The notes under the pieces are model-generated. The model was not told the origin of the DNA. It searched no databases and saw only the letters and a list, made by a program, of their open reading frames with translations. From an uncultured Stenotrophomonas sp. (GTDB lineage Bacteria > Pseudomonadota > Gammaproteobacteria > Xanthomonadales > Xanthomonadaceae), in the NCBI GenBank assembly GCA_913775725.1, contig CAJYNG010000022.1:1-64000 (forward strand): a DNA stretch of 64,000 nucleotides. The letters run 5' to 3'. Numbering within the stretch: position 1 is the first letter of the stretch; each line of letters starts with the position of its first letter. The translations under genes were made by a program, and so were the position numbers. Shown here one piece after another: positions 1 to 8,111 of this stretch.

Positions 1-57
1 AGCAGTCGAGCATGGCTCGACTCTACAAGGGCCCCTCCACGCATGGCGTGGATCTAC
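1..57. repeat. Pair of SMAG/REP-type palindromes
   Basis: Two short palindromes lie at 1-26 and 37-57. Each ends in CTAC, which is GTAG on the minus strand, and contains a self-complementary core (GTCGAGCATGGCTCGAC; CCACGCATGGCGTGG). The first core is repeated at 59805-59896. A GTAG head joined to a stem-loop is the hallmark of the SMAG family of REP elements in Stenotrophomonas maltophilia. The first copy may continue beyond the left edge. Confidence 0.8.
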
Positions 58-77
58 CGGGTGCAGATGACCCCGGC

Positions 78-533
78 TCAGAACGGCTTGGCCAGCACCA
101 GCCACACGATCGGAATGAAGGCCAGCAGCGGGATCTCGTTGATCCAGCGCAGCGCGCGCGACGATGGCAGCGCCCTGCCCTTGGCCACGCCTTTGAGCAG
201 GCGGCCGATCCAGCTGAAGTACACCAGCAGCAGCACCACCAGCCCCAGCTTGGCATGCAGCCAGCCGGCGCCACCGGGCGCGACCATGGTCGGAAAATCG
301 GGGATGACCTTGTAGCCCAGCCACAGCACCAGGCCCAGCAGGAATGCCAGCCCGAACATCGAGTGGCCGAAGCGGTACAGGCGCAGGCCCATCAGCTGCA
401 GGCGCTCGGTCACGGCCGGCTGGCCTGCGGTCTCGGCCAGGTTCACCAGGATGCGCGGCAGATAGAACACCGTGGCCATCCACGCCACCACGAACACGAT
501 GTGGAAGGTCTTGACCCAGTAGTAGCTCTGCAT
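78..533 (-). CDS. HemJ/UPF0093-type membrane protein (protoporphyrinogen IX oxidase family)
   Basis: A 151-residue integral membrane protein with about four hydrophobic helices. It starts MQSYYWVKTFHIVFVVAW, and the motif pattern (VKTFHI, then W..FYLPR.LV, a central HAKLGLVVLLLVYF helix) is that of the HemJ/UPF0093 family. HemJ is a haem-dependent enzyme that oxidises protoporphyrinogen IX to protoporphyrin IX in organisms lacking HemG and HemY. I chose the ATG at 533 because the family begins directly with this first helix; the upstream 28 codons look like non-coding extension. It is monocistronic and divergent from the methyltransferase gene. Some annotations would call it a CopD-like protein. 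The enzymatic role is inferred from the family. Confidence 0.72.
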   Translation of the reverse strand: MQSYYWVKTFHIVFVVAWMATVFYLPRILVNLAETAGQPAVTERLQLMGLRLYRFGHSMFGLAFLLGLVLWLGYKVIPDFPTMVAPGGAGWLHAKLGLVVLLLVYFSWIGRLLKGVAKGRALPSSRALRWINEIPLLAFIPIVWLVLAKPF

Positions 534-682
534 GCGCTCGCTCCGGCGGCTGGCGTAGGTTGACGGCCATTCTCGCATGCCGTGGCGAAGCCGCTGCAGG
601 CACGCACGCCGCGACACATCGACGCATGGCGCGTCGCAACACCGTACGATAGGCGCCGTTTTCCCCGACCGCGCACCGCCCC

Positions 683-1273
683 ATGGACAAGACCTACGAC
701 GCCGCCTACTTCCAACGCTGGTACCGCCGTGGCGACATCGGCGGCAGCGCCCGCCTGGCGCGCAAGGTCGCGTTGGCCGTGGCCAGCGCCGAGTACTTCC
801 TGGAGCGGCCTATCCGCAGTGTGCTGGATATCGGCTGCGGTGAAGGCGCCTGGCGCGCGCCGCTGCTGAAGCTGCGTCCGAAGGTCGAATACCTCGGCTT
901 CGACAGCAGCGAGTACGCTGTGCGCCGCTACGGCAGGACCCGCAACCTGCACATGGCCCGCTTCGGCGATTTCGCCTGGCTGCGGCCCTGTGCCCCGGTC
1001 GACCTGCTGATCTGCTCGGACGTGATGCATTACGTGCCCGACCGCGAGCTGCGCGCCGGTCTGGCCGGCGTGGCCGAGCTGACCGGCGGCGTGGCCTTCC
1101 TGGAGACTTTCGCCGCCGAGGATGCGTTCGAGGGCGACCATGACGGCTTCCAGGCCCGCCCGGCGCGCTGGTACCGCCGCACGCTGGCCCGGCACGGCCT
1201 GCAGCCGGTAGGGTCGCACTGTTGGCTCGGCCCCGCCCTGGCAGGCGATGCGGCCGCGCTGGAACGGATGTGA
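683..1273 (+). CDS. Class I SAM-dependent methyltransferase
   Basis: A 196-residue Rossmann-fold methyltransferase. Motif I reads VLDIGCGEG (about residues 47-55), followed by the acidic motif II region YLGFDSSEYA and the motif IV/V region VDLLICSDVMHYVPD. These mark S-adenosylmethionine binding. The protein is short and has no extra domain that would indicate substrate. The ATG at 683 fits the start of the conserved N-terminal YDAAYFQRWY segment. It runs alone between the divergent HemJ-like gene and the PHB depolymerase gene. The substrate (small molecule, lipid or RNA) cannot be told from sequence. Confidence 0.8.
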   Translation: MDKTYDAAYFQRWYRRGDIGGSARLARKVALAVASAEYFLERPIRSVLDIGCGEGAWRAPLLKLRPKVEYLGFDSSEYAVRRYGRTRNLHMARFGDFAWLRPCAPVDLLICSDVMHYVPDRELRAGLAGVAELTGGVAFLETFAAEDAFEGDHDGFQARPARWYRRTLARHGLQPVGSHCWLGPALAGDAAALERM

Positions 1274-1366
1274 ATCCGGATTCATTATTTTCAGCCGACT
1301 TAACCTGCGGGACACCCGGATGGGATATGCTGCGCGGCAACATATGACCATACATATTCGGTCGTC

Positions 1367-2674
1367 ATGCTCTATCAACTGCACGAACTGACCCGCAACC
1401 TGCTCGCCCCCTGGGTGCACCAGGCCCAGGCCAACGCCAAGTTCTTCGCCAACCAGGGCCACTGGTGGTCGCAGATGCCCGGCGCTGATCGCCTGGCGGC
1501 GGTCAATGAACTCTTCCATCGCATCGGCAAGGATTACGAGAAGCCCGAGTGGGGCATCAACGAAATCGACGTCGATGGCGAACGCGTGCCGATCGTCGTG
1601 CACGAGGAAGTGAGCAAGCCGTTCTGCAAGCTGCTGCGCTTCAAGCGCCACAGCAATGAAGCCGACCAGCTGCACACGATGCTCAACCAGCCGTTCGTGC
1701 TGGTGGTGGCGCCGCTGTCGGGCCACCACGCCACGCTGCTGCGCGATACCGTGCGCACGCTGCTGCGCGACCACCGCGTGTACGTCACCGACTGGGTGGA
1801 CGCGCGCATGGTGCCATCCAGCGAAGGCGAATTCGGCCTGGACGACTACATCGCCTACATCCAGGAGTTCATCCGCCACCTCGGTGTTGAACGCCTGCAC
1901 GTGGTGAGCGTGTGCCAGCCAACCGTACCGGTGCTGGCCGCGGTTTCGCTGATGGCCAGCCGTGGCGAACCGACGCCGCGCACGCTGGTGATGATGGGTG
2001 GCCCGATCGATGCCCGCTGCAGCCCGACCGCAGTGAACAACCTGGCCACGCAGAACCCGCTGTCGTGGTTCGAGAACAACGTCATCCACACCGTGCCGGC
2101 CAGCTATCCCGGCGCCGGCCGTCGCGTGTACCCGGGCTTCCTGCAGCATGCCGGCTTCCTGTCGATGAACCCCAGCCGCCACTTCAGCTCGCACTGGGAT
2201 TTCTACACCGATCTGGTCAAGGGCGATCTGGAAGACGCCGACGCGCACCGTCGTTTCTACGACGAGTACAACGCGGTGCTGGACATGCCGGCCAAGTACT
2301 ACCTGGATACCATTTCCGTGGTGTTCCAGGACTTCCTGCTGCCGCGTGGCGAGTGGGTGGTCAACGGCGAGAAGGTCGATCCGTCGGCGATCCGCGATAC
2401 CGCGCTGCTGAGCATCGAAGGCGAGCTGGACGATATCGCCGGCCTCGGCCAGACCGAAGCCGCGCAGGCACTGTGCACCGGCATCGACGCTGACCGCCGT
2501 GAGCATTTCATCGTCGAAGGTGCCGGCCACTACGGCATCTTCAGCGGCCGTCGCTGGCGCGAAGTGGTGTACCCGAAGGTGCGCGACTTCTTCGCCGCGC
2601 ATGCCGAAGCACCGGCGGCGAAGGTCACGAAGAAGAAGAGCAACGTCACCCCGTTGCGCCGAAAGGCCGGGTAA
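1367..2674 (+). CDS. phaZ: Intracellular polyhydroxyalkanoate (PHB) depolymerase
   Basis: A 435-residue cytoplasmic alpha/beta hydrolase of the PhaZ type that mobilises stored polyhydroxybutyrate. The nucleophile sits in SVCQPTVPVL with Cys183, replacing the usual serine elbow; Cys is typical of intracellular PhaZ1-type depolymerases. The likely acid is Asp355 or Asp356 in EGELDDIAG and the likely base His388 in GAGHYGIF. There is no signal peptide, and the C-terminus is a short lysine-rich tail. No PHA synthase or phasin gene lies nearby. Length and colinearity fit the family. The upstream region holds an AT-richer stretch around 1340-1365 that may carry the promoter. Confidence 0.87.
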   Translation: MLYQLHELTRNLLAPWVHQAQANAKFFANQGHWWSQMPGADRLAAVNELFHRIGKDYEKPEWGINEIDVDGERVPIVVHEEVSKPFCKLLRFKRHSNEADQLHTMLNQPFVLVVAPLSGHHATLLRDTVRTLLRDHRVYVTDWVDARMVPSSEGEFGLDDYIAYIQEFIRHLGVERLHVVSVCQPTVPVLAAVSLMASRGEPTPRTLVMMGGPIDARCSPTAVNNLATQNPLSWFENNVIHTVPASYPGAGRRVYPGFLQHAGFLSMNPSRHFSSHWDFYTDLVKGDLEDADAHRRFYDEYNAVLDMPAKYYLDTISVVFQDFLLPRGEWVVNGEKVDPSAIRDTALLSIEGELDDIAGLGQTEAAQALCTGIDADRREHFIVEGAGHYGIFSGRRWREVVYPKVRDFFAAHAEAPAAKVTKKKSNVTPLRRKAG

Positions 2675-2714
2675 CTCGCCCAGCGTGGGTGCCGACCTGG
2701 GTCGGTGCGCCCTG

Positions 2715-2793
2715 GTAGATGCCAACCTTGGTTGGCGCTCTACCATGAATCCAGAGAGCTGATGGATCGTGCCAACCAAGGTTGGCACCTACC
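2715..2793. repeat. Two inverted SMAG/REP palindromes downstream of phaZ
   Basis: Palindromes at 2715-2743 (GTAG head, core GCCAACCTTGGTTGGC) and 2769-2793 (core GTGCCAACCAAGGTTGGCAC, CTAC end) face each other between two convergent genes. The paired, opposed arrangement is common for REP dimers. They may form one large cruciform and may protect or terminate the convergent transcripts. Confidence 0.78.
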
Positions 2794-2825
2794 AGAGCGA
2801 AGCCTACCGAAGCGTGGATTCCCGC

Positions 2826-3815
2826 TTACAACCGCACCAGCAGGTTCTTGGCGATCAGCCCATGCAGCTTGCCGATACCGCGCGCCAGATGCATCGTCAG
2901 CAGCAGCAGCAGCGCGCCCGCCGCGGCAACCGCGATCGCCACCAGCGGCGAGGCCGCCATCGGCAGCACGTTCACATCGTTGATGTACACGCCGGGGATG
3001 TCGCCACTGAAGATCGCCGCGACCGGCGCCCAGATCAGGCTCAGCGACAGCGACAGCAGCGTCACCGCGATGGTGAAGTAGATGACGCCCAGCGGCAGCA
3101 TCAGCACGAAGTACAGCAGGGTCAGCCAGGTACGGCCGTCGGTGAACATGTCGCCGATGCGCTGCAGCCATGTGCGGCTGCGGTCGGTGTAACGCGGGCG
3201 GCGCGGCATGCGTTCGCCCAGCAGTGCTTCCACCAGTCGCCCTTCCAGCAGCGCCAGCCCGCGTACCGAGCCGAAGAACAGCACGGTCAGCGGAATGCCG
3301 ATGATCAGGATCAGCAGGCCCAGCGATAGCGACAGACCGGTCACCACCCAGGTGAAAAAGAAGATGCCAGTGGCCAGCGACAACAGCATGTAGAACAGCG
3401 CGCCGTAGGTATGCGGATCGGTCACCACGCCGAAGAAGCGCGCCAGCAGCGAGCGCTGCGCCGGCACCGGCGGCGGTGCGGCCGGCTCGACGCCACTGGC
3501 TTCCGCCGCCGCACGCAACACCGGCGCGGTATCCGCACGCGGCGTGCGCAGCGCGCGGTTCACCGTCACTTCGGTCTCGCGGTAGATCTCGGCCACTTCG
3601 TCCGGCGCGCCATAGCTGCCGGCAACGTCGGCGATCACCTCGGCCTCGCTGCGGCTGGGCTGCGCGGCCAGTTCCGAACGCAGGTACTCCTCGGCGTCGT
3701 ACAGCGCGTCCTGCACCATCGCCGGATCGGCACCTTCCAGCGCCGCGCGCAGCTGCGCCAGGTACTGCGGAATGGTCGTGGGCAGGGCTCGGCCTGCCAG
3801 GCTCGGGTCGTTCAT
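2826..3815 (-). CDS. HAAS/sensor-domain membrane protein partnered with PadR
   Basis: A 329-residue protein. The N-terminal 70 or so residues (QYLAQLRAALEGADP... DALYDAEEYLRSEL) form a helical HAAS-like domain. This is followed by about six hydrophobic helices resembling the 'putative sensor' family. The start codon at 3815 overlaps the padR stop as ATGA and has a purine-rich GGAGGGGG ahead of it, so the two genes are translationally coupled. PadR-HAAS/DUF1700 membrane protein pairs are widespread; the membrane partner is thought to work with the repressor in envelope or drug stress, but its biochemical role is unknown. Confidence 0.72.
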   Translation of the reverse strand: MNDPSLAGRALPTTIPQYLAQLRAALEGADPAMVQDALYDAEEYLRSELAAQPSRSEAEVIADVAGSYGAPDEVAEIYRETEVTVNRALRTPRADTAPVLRAAAEASGVEPAAPPPVPAQRSLLARFFGVVTDPHTYGALFYMLLSLATGIFFFTWVVTGLSLSLGLLILIIGIPLTVLFFGSVRGLALLEGRLVEALLGERMPRRPRYTDRSRTWLQRIGDMFTDGRTWLTLLYFVLMLPLGVIYFTIAVTLLSLSLSLIWAPVAAIFSGDIPGVYINDVNVLPMAASPLVAIAVAAAGALLLLLTMHLARGIGKLHGLIAKNLLVRL

Positions 3816-4177
3816 TGCGGTACCCCCTCCAACACGGAATCGACGGAATCGCGGGTGGCCTGCCAGGCCTGGCGCCACTGCGCCAGCACCTCGCGGCCAC
3901 GTTCATTGATGCGGTAGTAGCGCCGTGGCGGCCCGCTGCTGGACGGCTCCACATGGCTTTCCAGCAGGCCGGCGCCTTCCAGGTTGCGCAGCACCGGGTA
4001 CAGCGCGCTCTGCTTGCCGCTCAGTACGCCCTCGCCCACCCGCTCCAGCTCCTTGGCGATCAGGTAGCCGTACAGCGGCTCACCGGCTCGGGCCAGCACC
4101 GCCAGCAGGGCCAGCGACACCGTTCCGGCGCTGAGTTCTTTCTGGAACTTCTTCAGGTGGACATCGTCCTCGGACAT
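3812..4177 (-). CDS. PadR-family transcriptional regulator
   Basis: A 121-residue winged-helix protein. The core GEPLYGYLIAKELER... LSGKQSALYPVLRNLEGAGLLES is the PadR signature, with the wing RYYRINERGREVL. A helical C-terminal segment would provide dimerisation. It is the first gene of a two-gene operon with the sensor-domain membrane protein, by 4-bp overlap. An inverted repeat in its promoter (4189-4213) could be an autoregulatory operator. PadR proteins usually repress their own operon and release on ligand binding; the ligand here is unknown. Confidence 0.88.
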   Translation of the reverse strand: MSEDDVHLKKFQKELSAGTVSLALLAVLARAGEPLYGYLIAKELERVGEGVLSGKQSALYPVLRNLEGAGLLESHVEPSSSGPPRRYYRINERGREVLAQWRQAWQATRDSVDSVLEGVPQ

Positions 4178-4188
4178 GGCCGGCCCTC

Positions 4189-4213
4189 CACTACGTTGAA
4201 GTCCACAGTAGTG
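4189..4213. promoter_or_regulatory. Candidate PadR operator (CACTAC-N13-GTAGTG)
   Basis: A perfect 6-bp inverted repeat, CACTAC at 4189-4194 and GTAGTG at 4208-4213, lies 11 bp upstream of the padR start on its coding strand. Position fits autoregulation. The sequence differs from the ATGT-N8-ACAT type known for some PadR proteins, so this is a guess from symmetry only. Confidence 0.3.
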
Positions 4214-4313
4214 CGAAGTTCGGTATAGCGAATGTGTCGTTCGTCATCGTGCCGGTTGGCGTGGCCAGGCCGCTCGCGCAGAATCAAAGCCTCGTTCATG
4301 TTCCGGGGTTCCC

Positions 4314-5216
4314 ATGCCGCACCGTCGTCGCCTTGCCCTGACCGCCCTCGCCCTGGCCTGCCTGTTGCCCGCCATGGCCAGCGCGGCCTCGCCTTACCGC
4401 AGCCCGCAGCAGATCCTCGATGCGTCGGCGGCCAGCGACTGGCGCACCCCGGATCCGGCCAACCTGCTGTACATGGACCTGCCCGCCGGGCGGGTGATCA
4501 TCGAGCTGGCGCCGCAGTTCGCCCCGCGCCATGTCGCCAACATCCAGACCTTCGCCCACGAGCACTTCTGGGACGGCACCAGCATCTACCGCTCGCAGGA
4601 CAACTTCGTGGTGCAGTTCGGTGACGCCGACGCCGATGACACAGCCAGGGCCAAGCCGTTCGGCAGCGCCGAACGCAAGCTGCCGGCCGAGTTCGAGCGC
4701 GCCAGCGCCGGCCTGAAGGTGAGCGTGCTGCCGGACCGTGATGGCTGGGCGGCGCAGACCGGTTTCGTCGATGGCTTCCCGGTGGGCCAGGACCCGCAGG
4801 CCGGCAAGGCCTGGCTGGCGCATTGCTACGGCATGCTCGGCGCCGGCCGCAGCAATGAGGAAGACAGCAGCATCGGCGCCGAGCTGTATGTGGTGACCGG
4901 CCAGTCGCCGCGCCAGCTGGACCGCAACATCACCCTGGTCGGCCGCGTGCTGAAGGGCATGGAGCTGCTCAGCGCGATCCCGCGCGGGCCGGCGCCGATG
5001 GGCTTCTACACCGACCCGAAACTGCGCACGCCGATCGTGTCGATCCGCCGCGCCAGCGATGTGCCGGCCACCGAGCGCACGCCGATCCAGGTGCTGCGCA
5101 CCGACTCGAAGACCTTCGCCGATACGGTGGAGGCGCGCCGCAATCGCGTGGATGATTTCTACAAGCGGCCGGCGGGGCATATCGACCTGTGCAATATTCC
5201 GGTGCCGGTGCGGTGA
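4314..5216 (+). CDS. Exported cyclophilin-type peptidyl-prolyl isomerase
   Basis: A 300-residue protein with a clear signal peptide ([24 protein letters not shown]). The cyclophilin fold begins near [21 protein letters not shown] and continues through [21 protein letters not shown] and [10 protein letters not shown]. The enzyme would isomerise X-Pro bonds of periplasmic proteins. It is longer than E. coli PpiA (190 residues); inserted segments and a C-terminal extension after the core ([19 protein letters not shown] onwards) are typical of xanthomonad homologues. Some active-site positions look altered, so catalytic strength is uncertain. It is followed directly by the giant palindrome. Confidence 0.85.
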   Translation: MPHRRRLALTALALACLLPAMASAASPYRSPQQILDASAASDWRTPDPANLLYMDLPAGRVIIELAPQFAPRHVANIQTFAHEHFWDGTSIYRSQDNFVVQFGDADADDTARAKPFGSAERKLPAEFERASAGLKVSVLPDRDGWAAQTGFVDGFPVGQDPQAGKAWLAHCYGMLGAGRSNEEDSSIGAELYVVTGQSPRQLDRNITLVGRVLKGMELLSAIPRGPAPMGFYTDPKLRTPIVSIRRASDVPATERTPIQVLRTDSKTFADTVEARRNRVDDFYKRPAGHIDLCNIPVPVR

Positions 5217-5232
5217 TGGTTTCCGCACGTTA

Positions 5233-5765
5233 CGCGTGCTGAAGGCGCTTCATCGTTCATGGGCGTTACTTTTCTTTGTACGCAAAGAAAAGTAACCAAA
5301 AGAAACGTTCCGCCAGCCGCGAGCCGCCGTGCTTCGCACGTCGGTCCCCTGCGCTTCTCGGTGAATCAGGGGACGGTGCCGAACTCGCTACGCTCAGACA
5401 TCGGCACCTCTTCGCCCCTGATTCCCCTGCGATGCTCGGCTCGCTCAAGGCGGACCCAGATCAAAGGCCACAGCCGCGAGTGCGGGCAGCGACAGTGCCG
5501 GACCATGCACGGCGAATGATGCGGTCGCTTTGGACGTTGGGTCCGCCTTGAGCGAGCCGAGCACCGCAGGTCCGGCGAGGGCGAAGAGGCGCGGGTGTCT
5601 GAGCGCAGCGAGTTCCCGCGCCGTCCCTCGACGGGCCGAGGAGCGCAGGGTACCGGTGCGCAGCACCGGCTCGCGACCTGGCGGCGCGTTTCTTTTGGTT
5701 ACTTTTCTTTTCGCGCGAAAAGAAAAGTGACGCCCATGAACAGTAAAGCACCTTCAGCACGTGCC
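5233..5765. repeat. Giant imperfect palindrome with roughly 230-bp arms
   Basis: This non-coding stretch (569 bp between genes) folds back on itself. The left arm (about 5233-5466) and right arm (about 5532-5765) pair along most of their length. Clear matched blocks are GTTCATGGGCGT, AAGTAACCAAAAGAAACG, AACTCGCTACGCTCAGACA (one mismatch) and GCTCGGCTCGCTCAAGGCGG. Each outer block contains its own hairpin, such as TTACTTTTCTTT paired with AAAGAAAAGTAA. The loop is about 65 bp. Short frames inside encode recurring KKSNQKKR-type peptides that I treat as artefacts. It separates two convergent genes. It could be a repeat element, a very large terminator or a structured RNA. Confidence 0.8.
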
Positions 5766-5785
5766 ACGCGCAAAACGCCAACGCC

Positions 5786-6658
5786 TCAGCCCTTCTGGCT
5801 AACCGCCACGCTACCCAGGATCAACGCACCGGCAATCAGCATCTGCACCGTCACCGCCTCGCCCAGGAACAACCACGCAAACGCCGCGCCGAACAGCGGA
5901 ATCAGATAGGTCACCGTCGATGCGCGTGACGGGCCGATGCGGCCGATCAGGCGGTAGAACATCAGGAACGCCAGCCCGGTACAGGCCACGCCCAGCGCGA
6001 TCGCCGCGCCCCAGGCCTTGCCCGGAATTGCCGCCTGCGGCCAGTGACTCACCGCCATCGGTAGCATCCACAGCGAGGCACACGACAGCGTCGCAGCAGC
6101 CGCCGCCGCCGAAGGCAGGCCGGTCATGTGCCGCTTCACCAGGTTCACGCCCAGGCCGTACAGCAGCGAAGCCGCCGCACCGGCCAGCACCGCAGTGCCG
6201 ATGCTCAGGCCGGAGACCTTAGCCGTGGCCAGCACCACCACGCCGGCAAAGCCGACCAGCAGCGCACCGGCACGGCGCATGCCGATCTTTTCACCGAAGA
6301 ACAGGTACGCGATCAGCGCGGCGAACAGCACGGTCATCGCATTGCAGATCGCGCCGATCGCGGCCGGCGCCTGCTCCGCCGCATAGGCGAACAGCACGAA
6401 CGGCAGCGCCGAGTTGATCAGGCCGATCGGTGCCAGCCACAGCCAGCGCCGCGGCGGAAACTGCGCACGCGCACGCCACAGGAACGGCAGCAGCACCAGC
6501 GCGCCCAGCACCAGCCGCACCTCGACCAGCGCGAACGGGCCGAACGACGGCACCGCCACCCGCATGAACAGGAACGAGCAGCCCCAGATGGCGCCCAGCA
6601 GGGTCAGTTCCAGCGGTGTGCGCCAATCGCGCTCGGCCGCCTGTGGGACCGCATTCAT
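5786..6658 (-). CDS. EamA-family (DMT) transporter
   Basis: A 290-residue inner-membrane protein with about ten hydrophobic helices and two EamA repeats. The N-terminal repeat shows LLGAIWGCSFLFMRVAVPSFGPFALVEVR and the C-terminal one ALGVACTGLAFLMFYRLIGRIG. These are drug/metabolite transporter hallmarks, usually export of amino acids or metabolites. I chose ATG 6658, directly before the hydrophilic MNAVPQAAERDWRTP leader; a longer frame upstream overlaps the divergent regulator gene. The gene diverges from a LysR regulator over 115 bp, which suggests control by it. The substrate is unknown. Confidence 0.87.
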   Translation of the reverse strand: MNAVPQAAERDWRTPLELTLLGAIWGCSFLFMRVAVPSFGPFALVEVRLVLGALVLLPFLWRARAQFPPRRWLWLAPIGLINSALPFVLFAYAAEQAPAAIGAICNAMTVLFAALIAYLFFGEKIGMRRAGALLVGFAGVVVLATAKVSGLSIGTAVLAGAAASLLYGLGVNLVKRHMTGLPSAAAAAATLSCASLWMLPMAVSHWPQAAIPGKAWGAAIALGVACTGLAFLMFYRLIGRIGPSRASTVTYLIPLFGAAFAWLFLGEAVTVQMLIAGALILGSVAVSQKG

Positions 6659-6751
6659 GCCCTGCCTCCGTCCATCGTCTGTTCCTCGCCAAGGCAGACA
6701 GGATCGGGCGCAGACGCCCGCCGCACAAGCGCGTAGTATCGCTGCCAGCCA

Positions 6752-6764
6752 CAAATATGGTTTG
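6752..6764. promoter_or_regulatory. Candidate LysR-box palindrome between divergent genes
   Basis: CAAATATGGTTTG has perfect CAAA/TTTG arms around a 5-bp centre and lies in the 115-bp gap between the EamA exporter and its divergent LysR gene, 9 bp before the regulator start. A short AT-rich interrupted palindrome here fits a LysR-type autoregulatory site. Evidence is positional and symmetrical only. Confidence 0.35.
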
Positions 6765-6773
6765 AGGCTCGAC

Positions 6774-7718
6774 ATGCAGCTACGCCCTTCCCTGCTCCCC
6801 GCGCTGGCCGTGTTCGCGGTCGCTGCACGCCACCAGAATTTCGCCCAGGCCGCGCAGGAGCTGCACCTGACCGCCAGCGCGGTCAGCCACCATGTGCGCC
6901 GGCTGGAGGAGGTGCTGGAAACCCGGCTGTTCCTGCGCCACGCCCGCGGCGTACGCCTGACCGCCGAGGGCCGGCAGCTGGCCGACGCCGCCAGCGCCGC
7001 CTTCACCGATGTCGCGGCCGTCGCCCATCACCTGCAGCCGGATGCCGACAGCGTGCCGTTGCGGATCACCACGCTGCGCTCGCTTTCCTACTGCTGGCTG
7101 CTGCCGCGACTGCCACGCTTCACCCAGGCCTATCCGCACATCCGCATCGAGCTGCACACCGGCAGCGGGCTGGATCGCTATGACGACAACGGACCGGAAG
7201 TCGGCATCCGCTACGGGCTGGGCCAATGGCCGGGCTTGCGTGCACAACACCTGATGGATGACTACCTGTTCCCGGTGGCCTCACCGGCACTGGCCGGGGT
7301 CGAAACTCTGGTCGATCCGGCGCGCATCGCCGACTTGCCGCTGCTGACCGATCTGTCACCGCAGGGCTGGCGTGACTGGTTCCGCCACGCCGGTGTGCGC
7401 CCACCGTCGCCGCTGCCGCCGATGCACACCTTCGCCGACAGCACCGATGCGATGCGTGCAGCGGTGTACGGCATGGGTGCAGTGCTGGCGCGCACGCACA
7501 TCGCCCAACCCTACCTGCAGCGCTACGAAGTGGTGCGCCTGCCCGGCCCGGCGCTGAAGGCGCGCTATGCGTATCACGTGGTGCATGCCGAAGGACAACC
7601 ACCCAGCCCTGCCGCGCGCCTGTTCATCGACTGGTTGCTGGAGCAGGCACAGGACGAACGCACGCCGATTCCGGCATTGCCGGACAGCCTGCTCGGGCGC
7701 CCGGCCACGCGCGCCTGA
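6774..7718 (+). CDS. LysR-family transcriptional regulator (GcvA-like)
   Basis: A 314-residue regulator. The N-terminal winged helix reads LAVFAVAARHQNFAQAAQEL... SAVSHHVRRLEEVLETRLFLR (residues about 10-60), the LysR helix-turn-helix. The effector domain follows from about residue 90 (LRITTLRSLSYCWLLPRLPRF). The alanine-rich N-terminus and the SAVSHHVRRLE helix resemble the GcvA/AmpR branch. ATG 6774 was preferred to the much longer upstream frame because it begins the HTH directly and clears the divergent gene. It probably regulates the adjacent EamA exporter. Confidence 0.88.
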   Translation: MQLRPSLLPALAVFAVAARHQNFAQAAQELHLTASAVSHHVRRLEEVLETRLFLRHARGVRLTAEGRQLADAASAAFTDVAAVAHHLQPDADSVPLRITTLRSLSYCWLLPRLPRFTQAYPHIRIELHTGSGLDRYDDNGPEVGIRYGLGQWPGLRAQHLMDDYLFPVASPALAGVETLVDPARIADLPLLTDLSPQGWRDWFRHAGVRPPSPLPPMHTFADSTDAMRAAVYGMGAVLARTHIAQPYLQRYEVVRLPGPALKARYAYHVVHAEGQPPSPAARLFIDWLLEQAQDERTPIPALPDSLLGRPATRA

Positions 7719-7786
7719 CTGCGCCCTCACCCGTTCTTTGCTTCACGCTGGCTAGGCTGCTGGCGAACCCACAACGTACCTATGCC

Positions 7787-8080
7787 ATGGCCATGCTGCG
7801 ACTGCGCATCACCGGAACCGAAGACGACGCCCGCGCCATCAGTGACCTGCTGCTCGGCCTGGACGGCATCGAACATGTCGAGGAAACCGACGACCTGATG
7901 CCGCACATGGACGACGACGATTCCAGTTCGGCCGGGCTGTCTGATGACATCGGCCCGGGCATTCACGAGCTGGAAGTGGAAGTCGGCAATGAAAGCACCG
8001 CGCAGAAGGTGCGCGATGCCGTGCAGGAACTCGCGCTGGAGCTGGATGTGTTCGTCGAGTACGAGACCGACGAGGGCTGA
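7787..8080 (+). CDS. Small acidic protein of unknown function
   Basis: A 97-residue cytoplasmic protein. The pattern is beta-alpha-beta: MLRLRITGTEDDARAISDLLLGLDGIEHVEETDDL, then a very acidic central loop (HMDDDDSSS), then IHELEVEVGNESTAQKVRDAVQELALELDVFVEYE. Two alternating strand-helix units suggest a ferredoxin-like or ACT-like fold, as seen in small ligand-sensing domains. ATG 7787 is chosen; a second ATG two codons later is possible. It is a single gene convergent with the DUF4349 lipoprotein. I do not recognise a function. Confidence 0.72.
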   Translation: MAMLRLRITGTEDDARAISDLLLGLDGIEHVEETDDLMPHMDDDDSSSAGLSDDIGPGIHELEVEVGNESTAQKVRDAVQELALELDVFVEYETDEG

Positions 8081-8102
8081 TGCCGGCAGACCACCGGCAT
8101 CA
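8078..8102. terminator. Hairpin between convergent genes
   Basis: TGATGCCGG (8078-8086) pairs with CCGGCATCA (8094-8102) across a 7-bp loop, starting at the stop codon of the small acidic gene and facing the end of the DUF4349 gene. No strong T-run follows, so it is at best a weak bidirectional terminator. Confidence 0.4.
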
Positions 8103-8111
8103 GCCTTCACC

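Noticed and set aside
443-2788. Minus-strand open frame of 781 codons opposite phaZ
   Set aside because: It is an antisense shadow of phaZ and the methyltransferase gene; composition is Ala/Arg/His-rich with no domain, and the sense frames have clear families.
5259-5781. Short frames encoding KKSNQKKR-like peptides within the giant palindrome
   Set aside because: They appear on both strands in the inverted arms and reflect the repeat, not a conserved protein.
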